Assembly: GCA_946546075.1 (NCBI GenBank)
Contig: CAMNNV010000001.1
Coordinates: forward strand, 1 to 47,555
Length of the DNA stretch: 47,555 bases
Direction of reading: 5' to 3'
Origin: an uncultured Bacillota bacterium
GTDB taxonomy: Bacteria > Bacillota > Clostridia > Peptostreptococcales > Anaerovoracaceae
A program made the position numbers and the translations under genes. How positions within the stretch are numbered: the first letter of the stretch is position 1; every line of letters begins with the position of its first letter. The notes below the pieces were generated by a model. That model was not told where the DNA came from and made no database searches. It saw only the letters and a list, made by a program, of their open reading frames with translations. This document shows positions 23,506-32,525 of this stretch, piece after piece.

Positions 23506-25446
23506 ATGAAGGGCTATAAAAACGACAACATCAGAAACATCGCTCTGCTGGGACATGGCGGCGCCGGCAAAACTACCTTCCTTGAGGCTTGTCTGCTGGC
23601 CACTAAGGTAATCAGCAGACTTGGTAAGGTAGAAGACGGAAACACTGTATCAGACTATGACAAGATGGAGATCGAGAAGGGATATTCCATCGGAACATCA
23701 ATCGTTCCGGTTGAGTACAATAAGGTAAAACTCAACTTCGTTGATACACCGGGATTCTTTGATTTCGTAGGAGAGGTAAACTCAGCTCTCAGAGCAGTGG
23801 AAGCTGCTGCTATCCTGGTAGATGCATCATCCGGTATCCAGGTAGGTACAGAGAAGGCTTGGAATTCATGCAAGCAGTTCTCCGTTCCTAGATTCTTCCT
23901 CATCAACAAGATCGACAAAGAGAACGTGAACGTTGATGAAGTTATCGAATCCCTGAAGGATAAGTTCGGTACTTCCGTAGTTACACTGGACGATACAGAT
24001 GCTCTGACAGAAGCTATCGCAGAGACAGATGAGGAACTCATGGAGAAGTTCTTCGAAGGCGAAGAGTTCACACCGGAAGAGTTCAACAACGGACTGTCAA
24101 AGGGTATCGCAGCAGGAGATATCGCACCGATCCTCGTAGTTTCCGCTATGACAGGTGAGGGTATCGAAGATGCTCTGCAGAAGTTCATCGACCTGACACC
24201 GAAACCAGCATCCGTTGAAGCATATGAAGCTAAGAACGATGCAGACGAAGATATCGAGATCACAGTAGACCCTGCAGGTCCTGTTGCAGCTCTCATCTTC
24301 AAGACAATCGCTGACCCGTTCCTGGGCAAGATCTCACTTGCTAAGGTCGTTTCAGGTACACTCAAGGCAGGTCAGGAAGTATACAACACAAGATCAGAAA
24401 AAACTGAGAAGCTCGGATCCATGTTCTTCCTCAGAGGAAAGAACCAGGAAGATGCTCCGGAAGCAGTTGCAGGCGACATCGTAGCACTGGGTAAGCTCCA
24501 GTTCACAAACACAGGAGATACACTCAGCACTAAGGATGCTCCGATCACACTTCCGGGAATCGAATTCCCTTCACCATCCCTCTTCAAGGCTGTTGAACCA
24601 GCTAAGACAGGCGATGACGAGAAGATGGGTTCAGGATTCAGAAAGCTCATGGAAGAAGACCCTTCATTCGTACTTCAGAACAATACAGAAACACATCAGA
24701 CACTCCTCGGCGGACAGGGAGACATCCAGCTGGGCATCATCACTGCTAAGCTCAAGGATAAGTTCGGCGTAGACGTTGTAGAAGTTCCTCAGAAGATCGC
24801 TTACAGAGAAACGATCAAGGGCACTTCCGATGTACAGGGTAAGCATAAGAAACAGTCAGGCGGAGCTGGACAGTACGGTGACGTTTGGATCAAGTTCTCA
24901 CCTTCACAGGAAGAGTTCGAATTCGGCGAAGAGATCTTCGGCGGTTCCGTTCCTAGAAACTACTGGCCTGCAGTTGAGAAGGGCCTGAGAGAATGCATGG
25001 AGAAGGGACCTCTCGCAGGATGCAAGGTAGTTAACGTCAAGGCTATCCTCTACGATGGTTCATACCACGATGTAGACTCCAACGAAATGGCATTCAAGAT
25101 CGCTGCTTCACTGGCATTCAAGAAGGGTATTCCTGAAGCTAAGCCATGTCTGCTGGAGCCGGTAATGAAGATGGAAATCACAGTTCCTGACGATTACATG
25201 GGCGACGTAATGGGCGACATGAACAAGAGAAGAGGTAAGATCCTCGGTATGGAACCTCAGGCAGGCGGCGGACAGAAGCTGATGGCTGAAGCTCCACAGG
25301 CTGAACTCTTCGACTACGCTATCGTTCTCAGATCCATGACACAGGCTAGAGGTAGCTTCACAATGGAATTCGAGAGATACGAAGAAGTACCTGCACAGAT
25401 CGCACAGAAGATCATCGCAGACTACCAGGCTTCACAGGAGAAGTAA
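23506..25446 (+). CDS. EF-G-like translation GTPase (second EF-G paralogue)
   Basis: A 646-residue protein with all EF-G domains but shorter than canonical EF-G (about 690). G1 is GHGGAGKT (16-23), G3 DTPGFFDF, G4 NKID, and the C-terminal domains IV and V are present (SGGAGQYGDVWIKF, VDSNEMAFKIAA, PQAELFDYA). The switch region reads IEKGYSIGTS rather than the ERGITI of the housekeeping factor, which places it in the EF-G-like FusA2 group. Function within that group is poorly defined (ribosome recycling or stress translation). Arginine is almost always AGA and codon bias is strong, suggesting high expression. It has its own promoter and terminator. Confidence 0.9.
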   Translation: MKGYKNDNIRNIALLGHGGAGKTTFLEACLLATKVISRLGKVEDGNTVSDYDKMEIEKGYSIGTSIVPVEYNKVKLNFVDTPGFFDFVGEVNSALRAVEAAAILVDASSGIQVGTEKAWNSCKQFSVPRFFLINKIDKENVNVDEVIESLKDKFGTSVVTLDDTDALTEAIAETDEELMEKFFEGEEFTPEEFNNGLSKGIAAGDIAPILVVSAMTGEGIEDALQKFIDLTPKPASVEAYEAKNDADEDIEITVDPAGPVAALIFKTIADPFLGKISLAKVVSGTLKAGQEVYNTRSEKTEKLGSMFFLRGKNQEDAPEAVAGDIVALGKLQFTNTGDTLSTKDAPITLPGIEFPSPSLFKAVEPAKTGDDEKMGSGFRKLMEEDPSFVLQNNTETHQTLLGGQGDIQLGIITAKLKDKFGVDVVEVPQKIAYRETIKGTSDVQGKHKKQSGGAGQYGDVWIKFSPSQEEFEFGEEIFGGSVPRNYWPAVEKGLRECMEKGPLAGCKVVNVKAILYDGSYHDVDSNEMAFKIAASLAFKKGIPEAKPCLLEPVMKMEITVPDDYMGDVMGDMNKRRGKILGMEPQAGGGQKLMAEAPQAELFDYAIVLRSMTQARGSFTMEFERYEEVPAQIAQKIIADYQASQEK

Positions 25447-25470
25447 GAAACATAATATATGTTTAAACAG

Positions 25471-25504
25471 CTGCCGTATCAGAAAACTGATGCGGCAGTT
25501 TTTT
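25471..25504 (+). terminator. Terminator of EF-G-like gene
   Basis: CTGCCGTATCAG (25471-25482) pairs with CTGATGCGGCAG (25487-25498) through 12 positions with one wobble and an AAAA loop, then six T. Confidence 0.9.
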
Positions 25505-25505
25505 C

Positions 25506-25534
25506 TTGACATTTTTTGTTAATTAATGTATCCT
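25506..25534 (+). promoter_or_regulatory. radA promoter
   Basis: A consensus TTGACA (25506-25511), 17 bases and TATCCT (25529-25534), immediately after the preceding terminator. Confidence 0.5.
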
Positions 25535-25578
25535 TATAAAAGAACAAATGTTTGCTTACATTTCGAGGGATTGGATAT

Positions 25579-27012
25579 ATGGCGAAGAAGACAGCTAAAA
25601 CAGTATTCGTATGTCAGGAGTGCGGCAATGAGAGCCCGAAGTGGGTGGGCCGCTGCATTTGCGGTGCCTGGAACTCCATGGTGGAGGAGAAGGTGCTCCC
25701 GATCGATACGGACGATAAGAGAAGAAGGACATCGGCACGAGATGATAATACAGGTCTCAGAAGGACCGGCAAACCGCGCAGACTGAATGAAGTCCGCTCG
25801 GGAGAGACGGAGAGGATCGATACAGGGATCGGAGAACTCAACCGCGTTCTCGGGGGAGGTCTCGTGAGGGGATCGCTGACCCTCATTTCGGGAGAGCCCG
25901 GCATCGGTAAATCCACCATCATCATCCAGGCAGCATCGCATATCGCGAAGACACACGGCACGGTTTTGTACGTATCAGGAGAAGAATCCGAAGAGCAGAT
26001 CAGGATGAGGGCAGACCGGGTTTGTGAAGGACTGCCGGACACCCTTTACATACTGGCGGAGACGAACATGGAGAGCGTGGCAGAAGTCTGCAGGCAGCTC
26101 AAACCTGCTTTTCTGATCATCGACTCCATCCAGACGATGTATACGGAGGAACTGGACTCTGCACCGGGCAGCGTCTCACAGGTGAGATCCTGCGGCAACG
26201 AGCTGATGCGCATCGGCAAGACAGAGGATATCCCGATCTTTATCGTAGCTCACGTCACCAAGAGCGGGGAGCTGGCAGGACCGAGGATCGTAGAGCACAT
26301 GGTGGACTGCGTCCTCAGTTTCACGGGGGACAGGAGCCACGAGATGAGGATCCTCCGCGCTCAGAAGAACCGATTCGGGACCACCAGCGAGATCGGTGCC
26401 TTTGAGATGGGAGAGTCCGGTCTCATGCAGATCGAGAACCTGTCGGGCACGCTCATGGAGGAGATGGACGCCGGTAACGAAGGCGATATCGTGACGGCAG
26501 TCTATGAGGGGACAAGGCCGCTGGTGCTGGAAGTGCAGGCTCTGACCTCGAATGCCGGTGCGGGATTTCCTCGCAGGACTTCCATCGGCATCGACAATGC
26601 CAGATTGAACATGATCATCGCCGTGCTGGAGAAGAAGGCGGGCATCGATCTGTCCAGCCAGGACATCTACGTCAACATCGTAGGGGGAGTCAGGCCGGAA
26701 GGCACGTATACGGATCTGGCCATCGCCATGGCGATCTATTCCTCTGCTACGGGCAAAATCTTGTCCAGCGATACACTTGTGGTGGGCGAGATCGGCCTCA
26801 CGGGAGACCTGCGCGCGATACAGAACAGCGAGAAGATTTTGCGTGAGGCGGCGCACCTGGGATTTGGCAAGGTGGTGCTCCCGGTACGAAATGCGGAGAG
26901 ACTCAAGAAGGCGCTCCAGGAGATCAATGCGGAGCGAAACAGGAACGGGCAGCCGATACTCAAACTGCTGTCCATGAAGAATATAAGCGGTATCAGGAAA
27001 TTATTCGGATAA
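25579..27012 (+). CDS. radA: DNA repair protein RadA/Sms
   Basis: A RecA-like branch-migration helicase for recombination intermediates. The ATG at 25579 is chosen because the zinc finger (CQECGNESPKWVGRCICG) normally starts around residue 10; an earlier ATG at 25552 would add nine atypical residues. The product is 477 residues. Walker A is GEPGIGKST, the RadA-specific KNRFG motif is present, and the C-terminal third is Lon-protease-like (VGGVRPEGTYTDLAIAMAI, LVVGEIGLTGDLRAI). GAGGG precedes the start. A strong terminator follows. Confidence 0.96.
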   Translation: MAKKTAKTVFVCQECGNESPKWVGRCICGAWNSMVEEKVLPIDTDDKRRRTSARDDNTGLRRTGKPRRLNEVRSGETERIDTGIGELNRVLGGGLVRGSLTLISGEPGIGKSTIIIQAASHIAKTHGTVLYVSGEESEEQIRMRADRVCEGLPDTLYILAETNMESVAEVCRQLKPAFLIIDSIQTMYTEELDSAPGSVSQVRSCGNELMRIGKTEDIPIFIVAHVTKSGELAGPRIVEHMVDCVLSFTGDRSHEMRILRAQKNRFGTTSEIGAFEMGESGLMQIENLSGTLMEEMDAGNEGDIVTAVYEGTRPLVLEVQALTSNAGAGFPRRTSIGIDNARLNMIIAVLEKKAGIDLSSQDIYVNIVGGVRPEGTYTDLAIAMAIYSSATGKILSSDTLVVGEIGLTGDLRAIQNSEKILREAAHLGFGKVVLPVRNAERLKKALQEINAERNRNGQPILKLLSMKNISGIRKLFG

Positions 27013-27025
27013 AGCGAGATCTGAT

Positions 27026-27055
27026 AAGCCCCGAAGCGTGCATGCTCCGGGGCTT
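27026..27055. terminator. Terminator between convergent radA and HisJ-like gene
   Basis: AAGCCCCGAAGC (27026-27037) pairs with GCTCCGGGGCTT (27044-27055), with one mismatch and a GTGCAT loop. The short T run favours the plus direction. Confidence 0.8.
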
Positions 27056-27080
27056 TGCTGTGTGCGTTCGTCTATATTGT

Positions 27081-27887
27081 TTACGGCAGCTTGTGGAAGT
27101 CAGGTCTGCGCTCTTTGAAGGTGCAGTAATATTTGAATCCCAAAGATTTCGCGAATTCTACGGCGTCGTTGAAGTGGTCCTGATAGTACGCAGGATCGTG
27201 TGCGTCAGAGCCGAAGGTGATGGCTTCTCCGCCCAGCTCCAGGTAGCGGCGAAGTACGGACTCGCGGGGCATCCATGTGCCCGTGCCGTATTTGAAACTC
27301 GAGGTATTGATCTCGAGGATCTTGCCTTCCGGGATCAGAAGTTTCAGGATCTCATCGATGATATCTGTGACAGGACCATAGTCGTAGAGTTTGCCGATGT
27401 ATCTGTCGATGATGCTGAAGTGACCCATGATATCGAAGTTGCGATACTCGCTGAGGCATTCATACATGTACTTGTAGAAATCCTCCAGTTCTGCTGGACC
27501 GTCCGAGGATGCGAAATCGTAACGGTAGAGGTCATCTTTGCGGTTGCAGTGGAACGAACCGATCACCACATCATAGTCGTATGCGGAGACGTAGTGTTCC
27601 GCCTCATCGAGGAAACCCGCCCAGATGCCCATCTCGATACCTTTTCGGATATCCAGGACACCTTCATACTTTTCGCGGGCAGCATCTACGGCCGCATGGT
27701 ATGCAGGGAAATCCAGGTGGAACGGGAATTCCGGGTCAGGATATCCCGGGTCGTGGTGGTCTGTCACTGCAAGGGTCCTGACTCCGGCAGCGATCGCGCC
27801 GGAAAGCATATCTTCAAATGGGATATCGCAGTCATCGCTGAATCCCGTATGTGTATGAAAATCGCAGTCTAAAATACATTTCGTCAT
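27081..27887 (-). CDS. HisJ-like PHP-family histidinol-phosphatase
   Basis: A 268-residue PHP-fold phosphatase resembling HisJ/HisK, which makes histidinol from histidinol phosphate. Metal motifs are DFHTHTGFSDD, VTDHHDPG, GIEMGIW, SFHC, GHFS and GSDAHDP, in the right order. No other histidine gene is near. Instead the ATG overlaps the 3' end of the histidine kinase gene by 4 bases, so it is the third gene of a two-component operon. Another PHP phosphatase with the same fold (10516-11277) is in the window. A related phosphoester substrate rather than histidinol phosphate cannot be excluded. Confidence 0.82.
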   Translation of the reverse strand: MTKCILDCDFHTHTGFSDDCDIPFEDMLSGAIAAGVRTLAVTDHHDPGYPDPEFPFHLDFPAYHAAVDAAREKYEGVLDIRKGIEMGIWAGFLDEAEHYVSAYDYDVVIGSFHCNRKDDLYRYDFASSDGPAELEDFYKYMYECLSEYRNFDIMGHFSIIDRYIGKLYDYGPVTDIIDEILKLLIPEGKILEINTSSFKYGTGTWMPRESVLRRYLELGGEAITFGSDAHDPAYYQDHFNDAVEFAKSLGFKYYCTFKERRPDFHKLP

Positions 27888-29392
27888 TGCTGATCCTTCT
27901 CCTCTTCAAAAACGTTTTCGTCATAATTGCCGTCGCTCAGGGTGAATACCGGGCTCACGGCAGTCTCATCCACCTTGGTAAGTCCCAGCTCGAACCAGAA
28001 GGTCGTACCCTGGCCGAGGGTGCTGTCCACACCGTATTCTGCCTTGTGGAGCACGAGTATCTCTTTTACGATGGATAATCCGATGCCGGATCCTTCCGTC
28101 GTTCTGACCATGTTGGAACTTGCCTTGTAGTATCTTTCCCAGACGTGCTCCAGCTCTTCTTTGGCGATGCCGATGCCGTGATCTTCTACGCTGCAGACGA
28201 CGGTGCCGCGTCCGCCCTTGGCGAGGGTGACGTTGACCTGCCTGTCGTCGCCGCAGAATTTGATGGCATTGGTGATCAGGTTCGTGATGACCTGTTTGAT
28301 CCTTTCTTCATCGGCCATGACGTAGAATTCCGAAGGGCAGTTCAGCTCGATATGATAGCCTTCTTCATTTCGGATCCGGTAGGTGTTCACGATGGATCTT
28401 GCGACCTCGGAAAGGTTGAATTCTGAGATATCGAGTGTCATCTTGCCGGACTGCATCCTGGATACCGTCAGAAGGTCGTCTACCAGATTGTTCAGCCTGT
28501 CGGCTTCGTCGATGATGACTTTGAGGTGCTCCTGCCTCTTCACCGGGTTGTCTCCGGACAAGTCTCGGATCATCTCCGCGTAGGATTTGATCATCGTCAG
28601 CGGCGTGCGAAGATCGTGGGAGACATTGGCCACGAGATCCTTTTGGATGACATCGGTCTTCTCCAGCTCTATGGATGTGCGGGTCAAAGTGTCCGCCAGG
28701 TTGTTGATCTCAGTATAATGCCCGCCCTTGAAGACGATGCCGTACTCGCCATCTGCCAGACGGTCTGCAGACGCCGCGATATCACGGATAGGCCGCGTGA
28801 TCCTCGATGACAGATAGAAGGAAAGTATGCACGCCATGATCAGAGCGATGAGCGTGATATAAATGAGCTGGTTTCGCAGTATGTTGATGGTGGATTTTAC
28901 TGGCCAGAGAGGGGAGAAGAGGTAGATCTTGAACTCTTCTCTGTTTGGCGCGGAGAGTTTGTCGGAGTATACCAGAACTTCCTTCGTGTTATCCACGCCC
29001 TTGATGCGGATCATGATGGCCTCATCAGGGGAACGGAGACGGTATCTCTCTACGGCATCTATCTGCTGGAAGTAATAGCCTTCGCCGGCCACTTCATCAG
29101 CGGGCTGGAAGGACATGATCTCCCCGTTCTGATCGATCAGATAGATGTAAAGATCGTTCGTGCTGGCTACATTGTTGATTTTTCTCATGAACTTATCAGA
29201 GGTGTAATTGTTATATGCATCGTTTACATCCTCGATCGTATTCTTGGTCTGCTGCGTCTTCATCCCCTCATAGAAATTGTTGAGGAATATGACCTGAAGA
29301 CCCCACAGCACGATCATGATAAGACCTGTGAAAAGCACGAAGTACAGCCATGTCTTGAATTTTATACTGTGGATATCGGGTCTATGCTTCAA
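27884..29392 (-). CDS. Two-component sensor histidine kinase
   Basis: A 502-residue membrane kinase. The first transmembrane helix is at about 14-36, an extracytoplasmic sensor domain spans about 40-170, and the second helix is at about 173-195. HAMP follows directly (ITRPIRDIAASADRLADGEY), then HisKA with the phospho-accepting His259 in NVSHDLRTP. The HATPase_c N box includes NLITNAIKFCGD, and the G boxes include DHGIGI and GSGIGLSIVKEI. The sensor domain has no obvious PAS or Cache signature by eye; the ligand is unknown. The gene overlaps the response regulator by 11 bases and HisJ by 4. Confidence 0.93.
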   Translation of the reverse strand: MKHRPDIHSIKFKTWLYFVLFTGLIMIVLWGLQVIFLNNFYEGMKTQQTKNTIEDVNDAYNNYTSDKFMRKINNVASTNDLYIYLIDQNGEIMSFQPADEVAGEGYYFQQIDAVERYRLRSPDEAIMIRIKGVDNTKEVLVYSDKLSAPNREEFKIYLFSPLWPVKSTINILRNQLIYITLIALIMACILSFYLSSRITRPIRDIAASADRLADGEYGIVFKGGHYTEINNLADTLTRTSIELEKTDVIQKDLVANVSHDLRTPLTMIKSYAEMIRDLSGDNPVKRQEHLKVIIDEADRLNNLVDDLLTVSRMQSGKMTLDISEFNLSEVARSIVNTYRIRNEEGYHIELNCPSEFYVMADEERIKQVITNLITNAIKFCGDDRQVNVTLAKGGRGTVVCSVEDHGIGIAKEELEHVWERYYKASSNMVRTTEGSGIGLSIVKEILVLHKAEYGVDSTLGQGTTFWFELGLTKVDETAVSPVFTLSDGNYDENVFEEEKDQQ

Positions 29393-30053
29393 ACTTGTAA
29401 CCTACCCCTCTTAGAGTGACGATATAATCACGGTATTTGCCAAGGTTGTTCCTGAGATTCTTGATGTGGGTATCTATCGTTCTGTCATCTCCAAAGAAGT
29501 CGTAGCCCCAGATGTCTGAAAGGAGCTTGTCTCTCGAAAGTGCGATGTTCCTGTTCTCGACGAGGTAGAAGAGGAGATCGTATTCCTTCGGAGTCAGATC
29601 CACTTTCTCGCCGTCGACGGTGACGGTTCTTGCCGGGATGTTGATCTCCAGCCCGTCAAACGTCATGACGCTTGGCGTCTTCTGCGGTGCGCCTGCTTTT
29701 CTGGAGAGAACGGCGCTTACCCTGGCCATGAGTTCCTTAGGGCTGAAAGGTTTGACCACATAATCGTCGATGCCCAGCTCGAACCCGAAGAGCTTATCGT
29801 ATTCTTCGCTTCGCGCGCTGAGCATGATGATCGGGATGTCCTTTGTTTTGCGGATCTCTTTGCAGGCTGAATAGCCGTCCAGCTTAGGCATCATGATGTC
29901 CATGATGATGAGGTCGTAATCGTTGAGTTTGCAAAGGCCTACGGCGCTCATGCCGTCGGCGGCCTCGGTGACCTCATGTCCGTTGAATTCGGAATATTCC
30001 CTTATGACTTCTCTTATTTTCTGCTCGTCATCTACGACTAAAAGTCTGGCCAT
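29382..30053 (-). CDS. OmpR/PhoB-family response regulator
   Basis: A 223-residue regulator. The receiver domain has the acidic pair DDE (8-10), the phosphorylation site Asp52 in IIMDIMMP, a Ser near 80 in LSARSEE, and KPFSP. The C-terminal winged helix has LTPKEYDLLFYLVENR, RTIDTHIKNLRNNLGK and RGVGYKFEA. It controls unknown genes, very likely with the kinase encoded next. GGAGGT precedes the start on the minus strand. It is divergent from yacL. Confidence 0.95.
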   Translation of the reverse strand: MARLLVVDDEQKIREVIREYSEFNGHEVTEAADGMSAVGLCKLNDYDLIIMDIMMPKLDGYSACKEIRKTKDIPIIMLSARSEEYDKLFGFELGIDDYVVKPFSPKELMARVSAVLSRKAGAPQKTPSVMTFDGLEINIPARTVTVDGEKVDLTPKEYDLLFYLVENRNIALSRDKLLSDIWGYDFFGDDRTIDTHIKNLRNNLGKYRDYIVTLRGVGYKFEA

Positions 30054-30145
30054 CTGATACCTCCATTGTATGTGTCACGGTGTTTATAAAGCGTTTAGTA
30101 TATAGTATTTTTCCTTTGTGTTTTGCATGTGATGAATATGTAATG

Positions 30146-30190
30146 ATTGTAACACAATTCGTTGGATTGGTGTAGGAATTATGGTATACT
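30146..30190 (+). promoter_or_regulatory. yacL promoter with adjacent inverted repeat
   Basis: TTGGAT (30162-30167), 17 bases, TATACT (30185-30190). A perfect inverted repeat ATTGT-AAC-ACAAT (30146-30158) abuts the -35 and could be an operator, since the divergent gene is a response regulator. Confidence 0.5.
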
Positions 30191-30242
30191 CATAAAAGGT
30201 ATGACCTGACAACAGAAATCTTCGAAGAAAGGAGGGAAATAA

Positions 30243-31355
30243 ATGCTTAGGAAACTGGTGAGAGCCATTTTCACTGTTGCAGGAGCCATATTGGGATATG
30301 GGATTTTCACCGTTGCGAAGTTCATTATCATCAGAAGTGGTCACGAAGCCTGGGTCGACTTTTTCTCTGAGATGCAGCTGGCATGCATCGCAGCATTATT
30401 CGTAATTATATTTGGTTTGATTTTTTTCAGACTCACTCCGACACTTCACAGACAGAGCAACGCAGTAGCGAAGGGCATCGAACTGGACCTGCAGAAGATA
30501 CCTACTAACGATCTACTGATGGGTACCGCAGGTCTGATCGCAGGTCTTATTATCGCCTCGCTGATCAGCCAGATCTATGTCGGTATCAAAGTGCCTTATC
30601 TGGATGTAATACTCAATATTTTTACATATATCCTTCTGGGCTACTTAGGTATCATCATTGCTACGCGAAAGAGCGTTGACATCAAAGGACTTCTCGGTGC
30701 GAGAAAACAGGCAGGAGCAGGAAGGGGCGCCAAGAAGGCGGAACTGACTCCTAAGATCCTTGATACCAGCGTCATCATAGACGGCAGGATCCTTGACATC
30801 CTGCATACGGGATTCATAGAGGGCAGCGTCGTGATTCCGGAGTTCGTTATCATAGAGCTCCAGCACATAGCCGATTCCTCAGACGGCCTCAAAAGGCAGA
30901 GGGGAAGAAGAGGCCTGGATATCGTCAATAAGATCCAGGCAGAGTTCGGTTTAGACATCTATACGACGGAAGACGACAAGTCCCTGGACGATATCCCTGA
31001 TGTGGATATCAAGCTTCTCAAGCTTGCCCAGAACATCGGCGGCAAGGTCGTGACGAACGACTATAACCTCAACAAGGTCGCCATGATCAAGGGCGTGGAA
31101 GTACTGAATATCAATGAGCTTGCTAACACGCTCAAGCCTGTAGTACTTCCGGGAGAACATATGATAGTATCCCTTGTCAAAGAAGGTAAGGACAGGAATC
31201 AAGCTGTGGCATACCTTGACGATGGTACCATGATCGTAGTGGAAGATGGCAGGAAATTCATAGGGAATTCCATAAAAGTAACTGTAACGAGCGTACTTCA
31301 GACATCAGCAGGCAGGATGATTTTCGCCAAGCCTTCTGGTGCAGGACACAAATAG
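30243..31355 (+). CDS. YacL-like membrane PIN/TRAM-domain ribonuclease
   Basis: A 370-residue protein. Four transmembrane helices (about 8-30, 42-62, 92-112, 122-140) precede a PIN nuclease domain with acidic residues Asp174 and Asp180 in LDTSVIIDGRILD, VTNDYNLNKVA and the DVD loop. A C-terminal TRAM domain follows (about 285-350). This architecture is the Bacillus YacL type and is commonly found upstream of ispD. The RNA target is unknown. AGGAGGG precedes the ATG. The next gene follows by 17 bases. Confidence 0.92.
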   Translation: MLRKLVRAIFTVAGAILGYGIFTVAKFIIIRSGHEAWVDFFSEMQLACIAALFVIIFGLIFFRLTPTLHRQSNAVAKGIELDLQKIPTNDLLMGTAGLIAGLIIASLISQIYVGIKVPYLDVILNIFTYILLGYLGIIIATRKSVDIKGLLGARKQAGAGRGAKKAELTPKILDTSVIIDGRILDILHTGFIEGSVVIPEFVIIELQHIADSSDGLKRQRGRRGLDIVNKIQAEFGLDIYTTEDDKSLDDIPDVDIKLLKLAQNIGGKVVTNDYNLNKVAMIKGVEVLNINELANTLKPVVLPGEHMIVSLVKEGKDRNQAVAYLDDGTMIVVEDGRKFIGNSIKVTVTSVLQTSAGRMIFAKPSGAGHK

Positions 31356-31372
31356 TTTTTCGGAGGGCGGAC

Positions 31373-32509
31373 ATGTACAATAACAAACGAGTTGCTGTCA
31401 TCGTTGCAGCCGCAGGCAGAGGCACGAGGATGGGAAGTCCCATACCTAAACAGTTCCTTGAGATAGGAGGCGTGCCGGTTCTTGTGAAGACACTAAAAGT
31501 CTTCCAGAGAATGGATGAGATAGACTATATTTTCGTGGTCACAAATGAAGAGTATCTCGATCACTGCAAGGTCATAACAAAACGTGCAGGGATCGACAAG
31601 ATCTCGGCGATCGTTCCCGGTGGAGATCACAGACAGGATTCGGTCTATAACGCACTGATGGAGATCAACAGACTCCACCCCGGTGTGGCATACGTGCTGA
31701 TCCATGATGGTGCAAGGCCATATGTCAGTGAGAACATCATAAGGAATGTCCTTGAGGTCACAGAAAAAAAGGGCGCTGCCGTGGCAGCTGTCGCAATGAA
31801 GAACAGCATCAGGCACAGCAGCGAAGGAAGTGTATCGCGGGAAGATTTCGTTTCCGTCCAGACGCCGCAGGGGTTCAGGAAAGCTGAACTGATCAGGTCA
31901 TACGAGGCGGCTCTGGAAGATAGTTATTACGGTACAGACGATGCAGAACTCGTAGAAAGAGCGGGGTTCCCGATAGAAATTGTAGAAGGTGAATATCAGA
32001 ACATCAAGATAACGACAAAGGAAGATCTGCCTATGGAAAACAGAGTTGGAACAGGATTCGATGTACATAAACTCGTGGAAGGACGAAGACTCGTGCTGGG
32101 AGGCGTTGAGATCGAATATGCCAAAGGCCTTCTGGGCCACTCCGATGCGGATGTCCTCATCCATGCACTGATGGACGCGCTTCTTGGAGCAGCGGGCTTT
32201 GGCGACATCGGAAGACATTTCCCGGACAGCGATCCCGAATACGAGGGCATCAGTTCCATGGTGCTTCTGGGCAGAGTCAAGAGAATGCTCGATGAGAACT
32301 TCTACAAGGTAGGAAATGTAGATGTCACGGTCATAGCCGAAAGACCGAAGATCGCGGCGTATATCGATGCCATGAGGCAGACTATCGCCCGCACCCTTGA
32401 TATCGACGAAAGCAGGATCAATATCAAGGGCACAACAACGGAACAACTGGGGTTTACGGGTAGAGGAGAAGGCATAGCAGCACATGCTGTATGCTCTATA
32501 TACAGGTAA
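31373..32509 (+). CDS. ispDF: Bifunctional IspD/IspF
   Basis: A 378-residue fusion of MEP-pathway steps 3 and 5. Residues about 1-222 are IspD (2-C-methyl-D-erythritol 4-phosphate cytidylyltransferase) with AAAGRGTRMG, PKQF, GGDHRQDSV, HDGARP and the TTKEDL end motif. Residues about 225-378 are IspF (2,4-cyclodiphosphate synthase) with the zinc ligands in GTGFDVH and LGHSDADVLIHA, and IKGTTTEQLGF. The IspE step is absent here. It sits between yacL and proS. The stop overlaps the long proS frame, but proS proper starts 17 bases later. Confidence 0.96.
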   Translation: MYNNKRVAVIVAAAGRGTRMGSPIPKQFLEIGGVPVLVKTLKVFQRMDEIDYIFVVTNEEYLDHCKVITKRAGIDKISAIVPGGDHRQDSVYNALMEINRLHPGVAYVLIHDGARPYVSENIIRNVLEVTEKKGAAVAAVAMKNSIRHSSEGSVSREDFVSVQTPQGFRKAELIRSYEAALEDSYYGTDDAELVERAGFPIEIVEGEYQNIKITTKEDLPMENRVGTGFDVHKLVEGRRLVLGGVEIEYAKGLLGHSDADVLIHALMDALLGAAGFGDIGRHFPDSDPEYEGISSMVLLGRVKRMLDENFYKVGNVDVTVIAERPKIAAYIDAMRQTIARTLDIDESRINIKGTTTEQLGFTGRGEGIAAHAVCSIYR

Positions 32510-32525
32510 GGAGAGACAACAAACA

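Noticed and set aside
27042..27872. A 276-residue plus-strand frame opposite the HisJ-like gene
   Set aside because: The minus-strand product has all PHP motifs; the plus frame starts inside the radA terminator region and has no recognisable domain.
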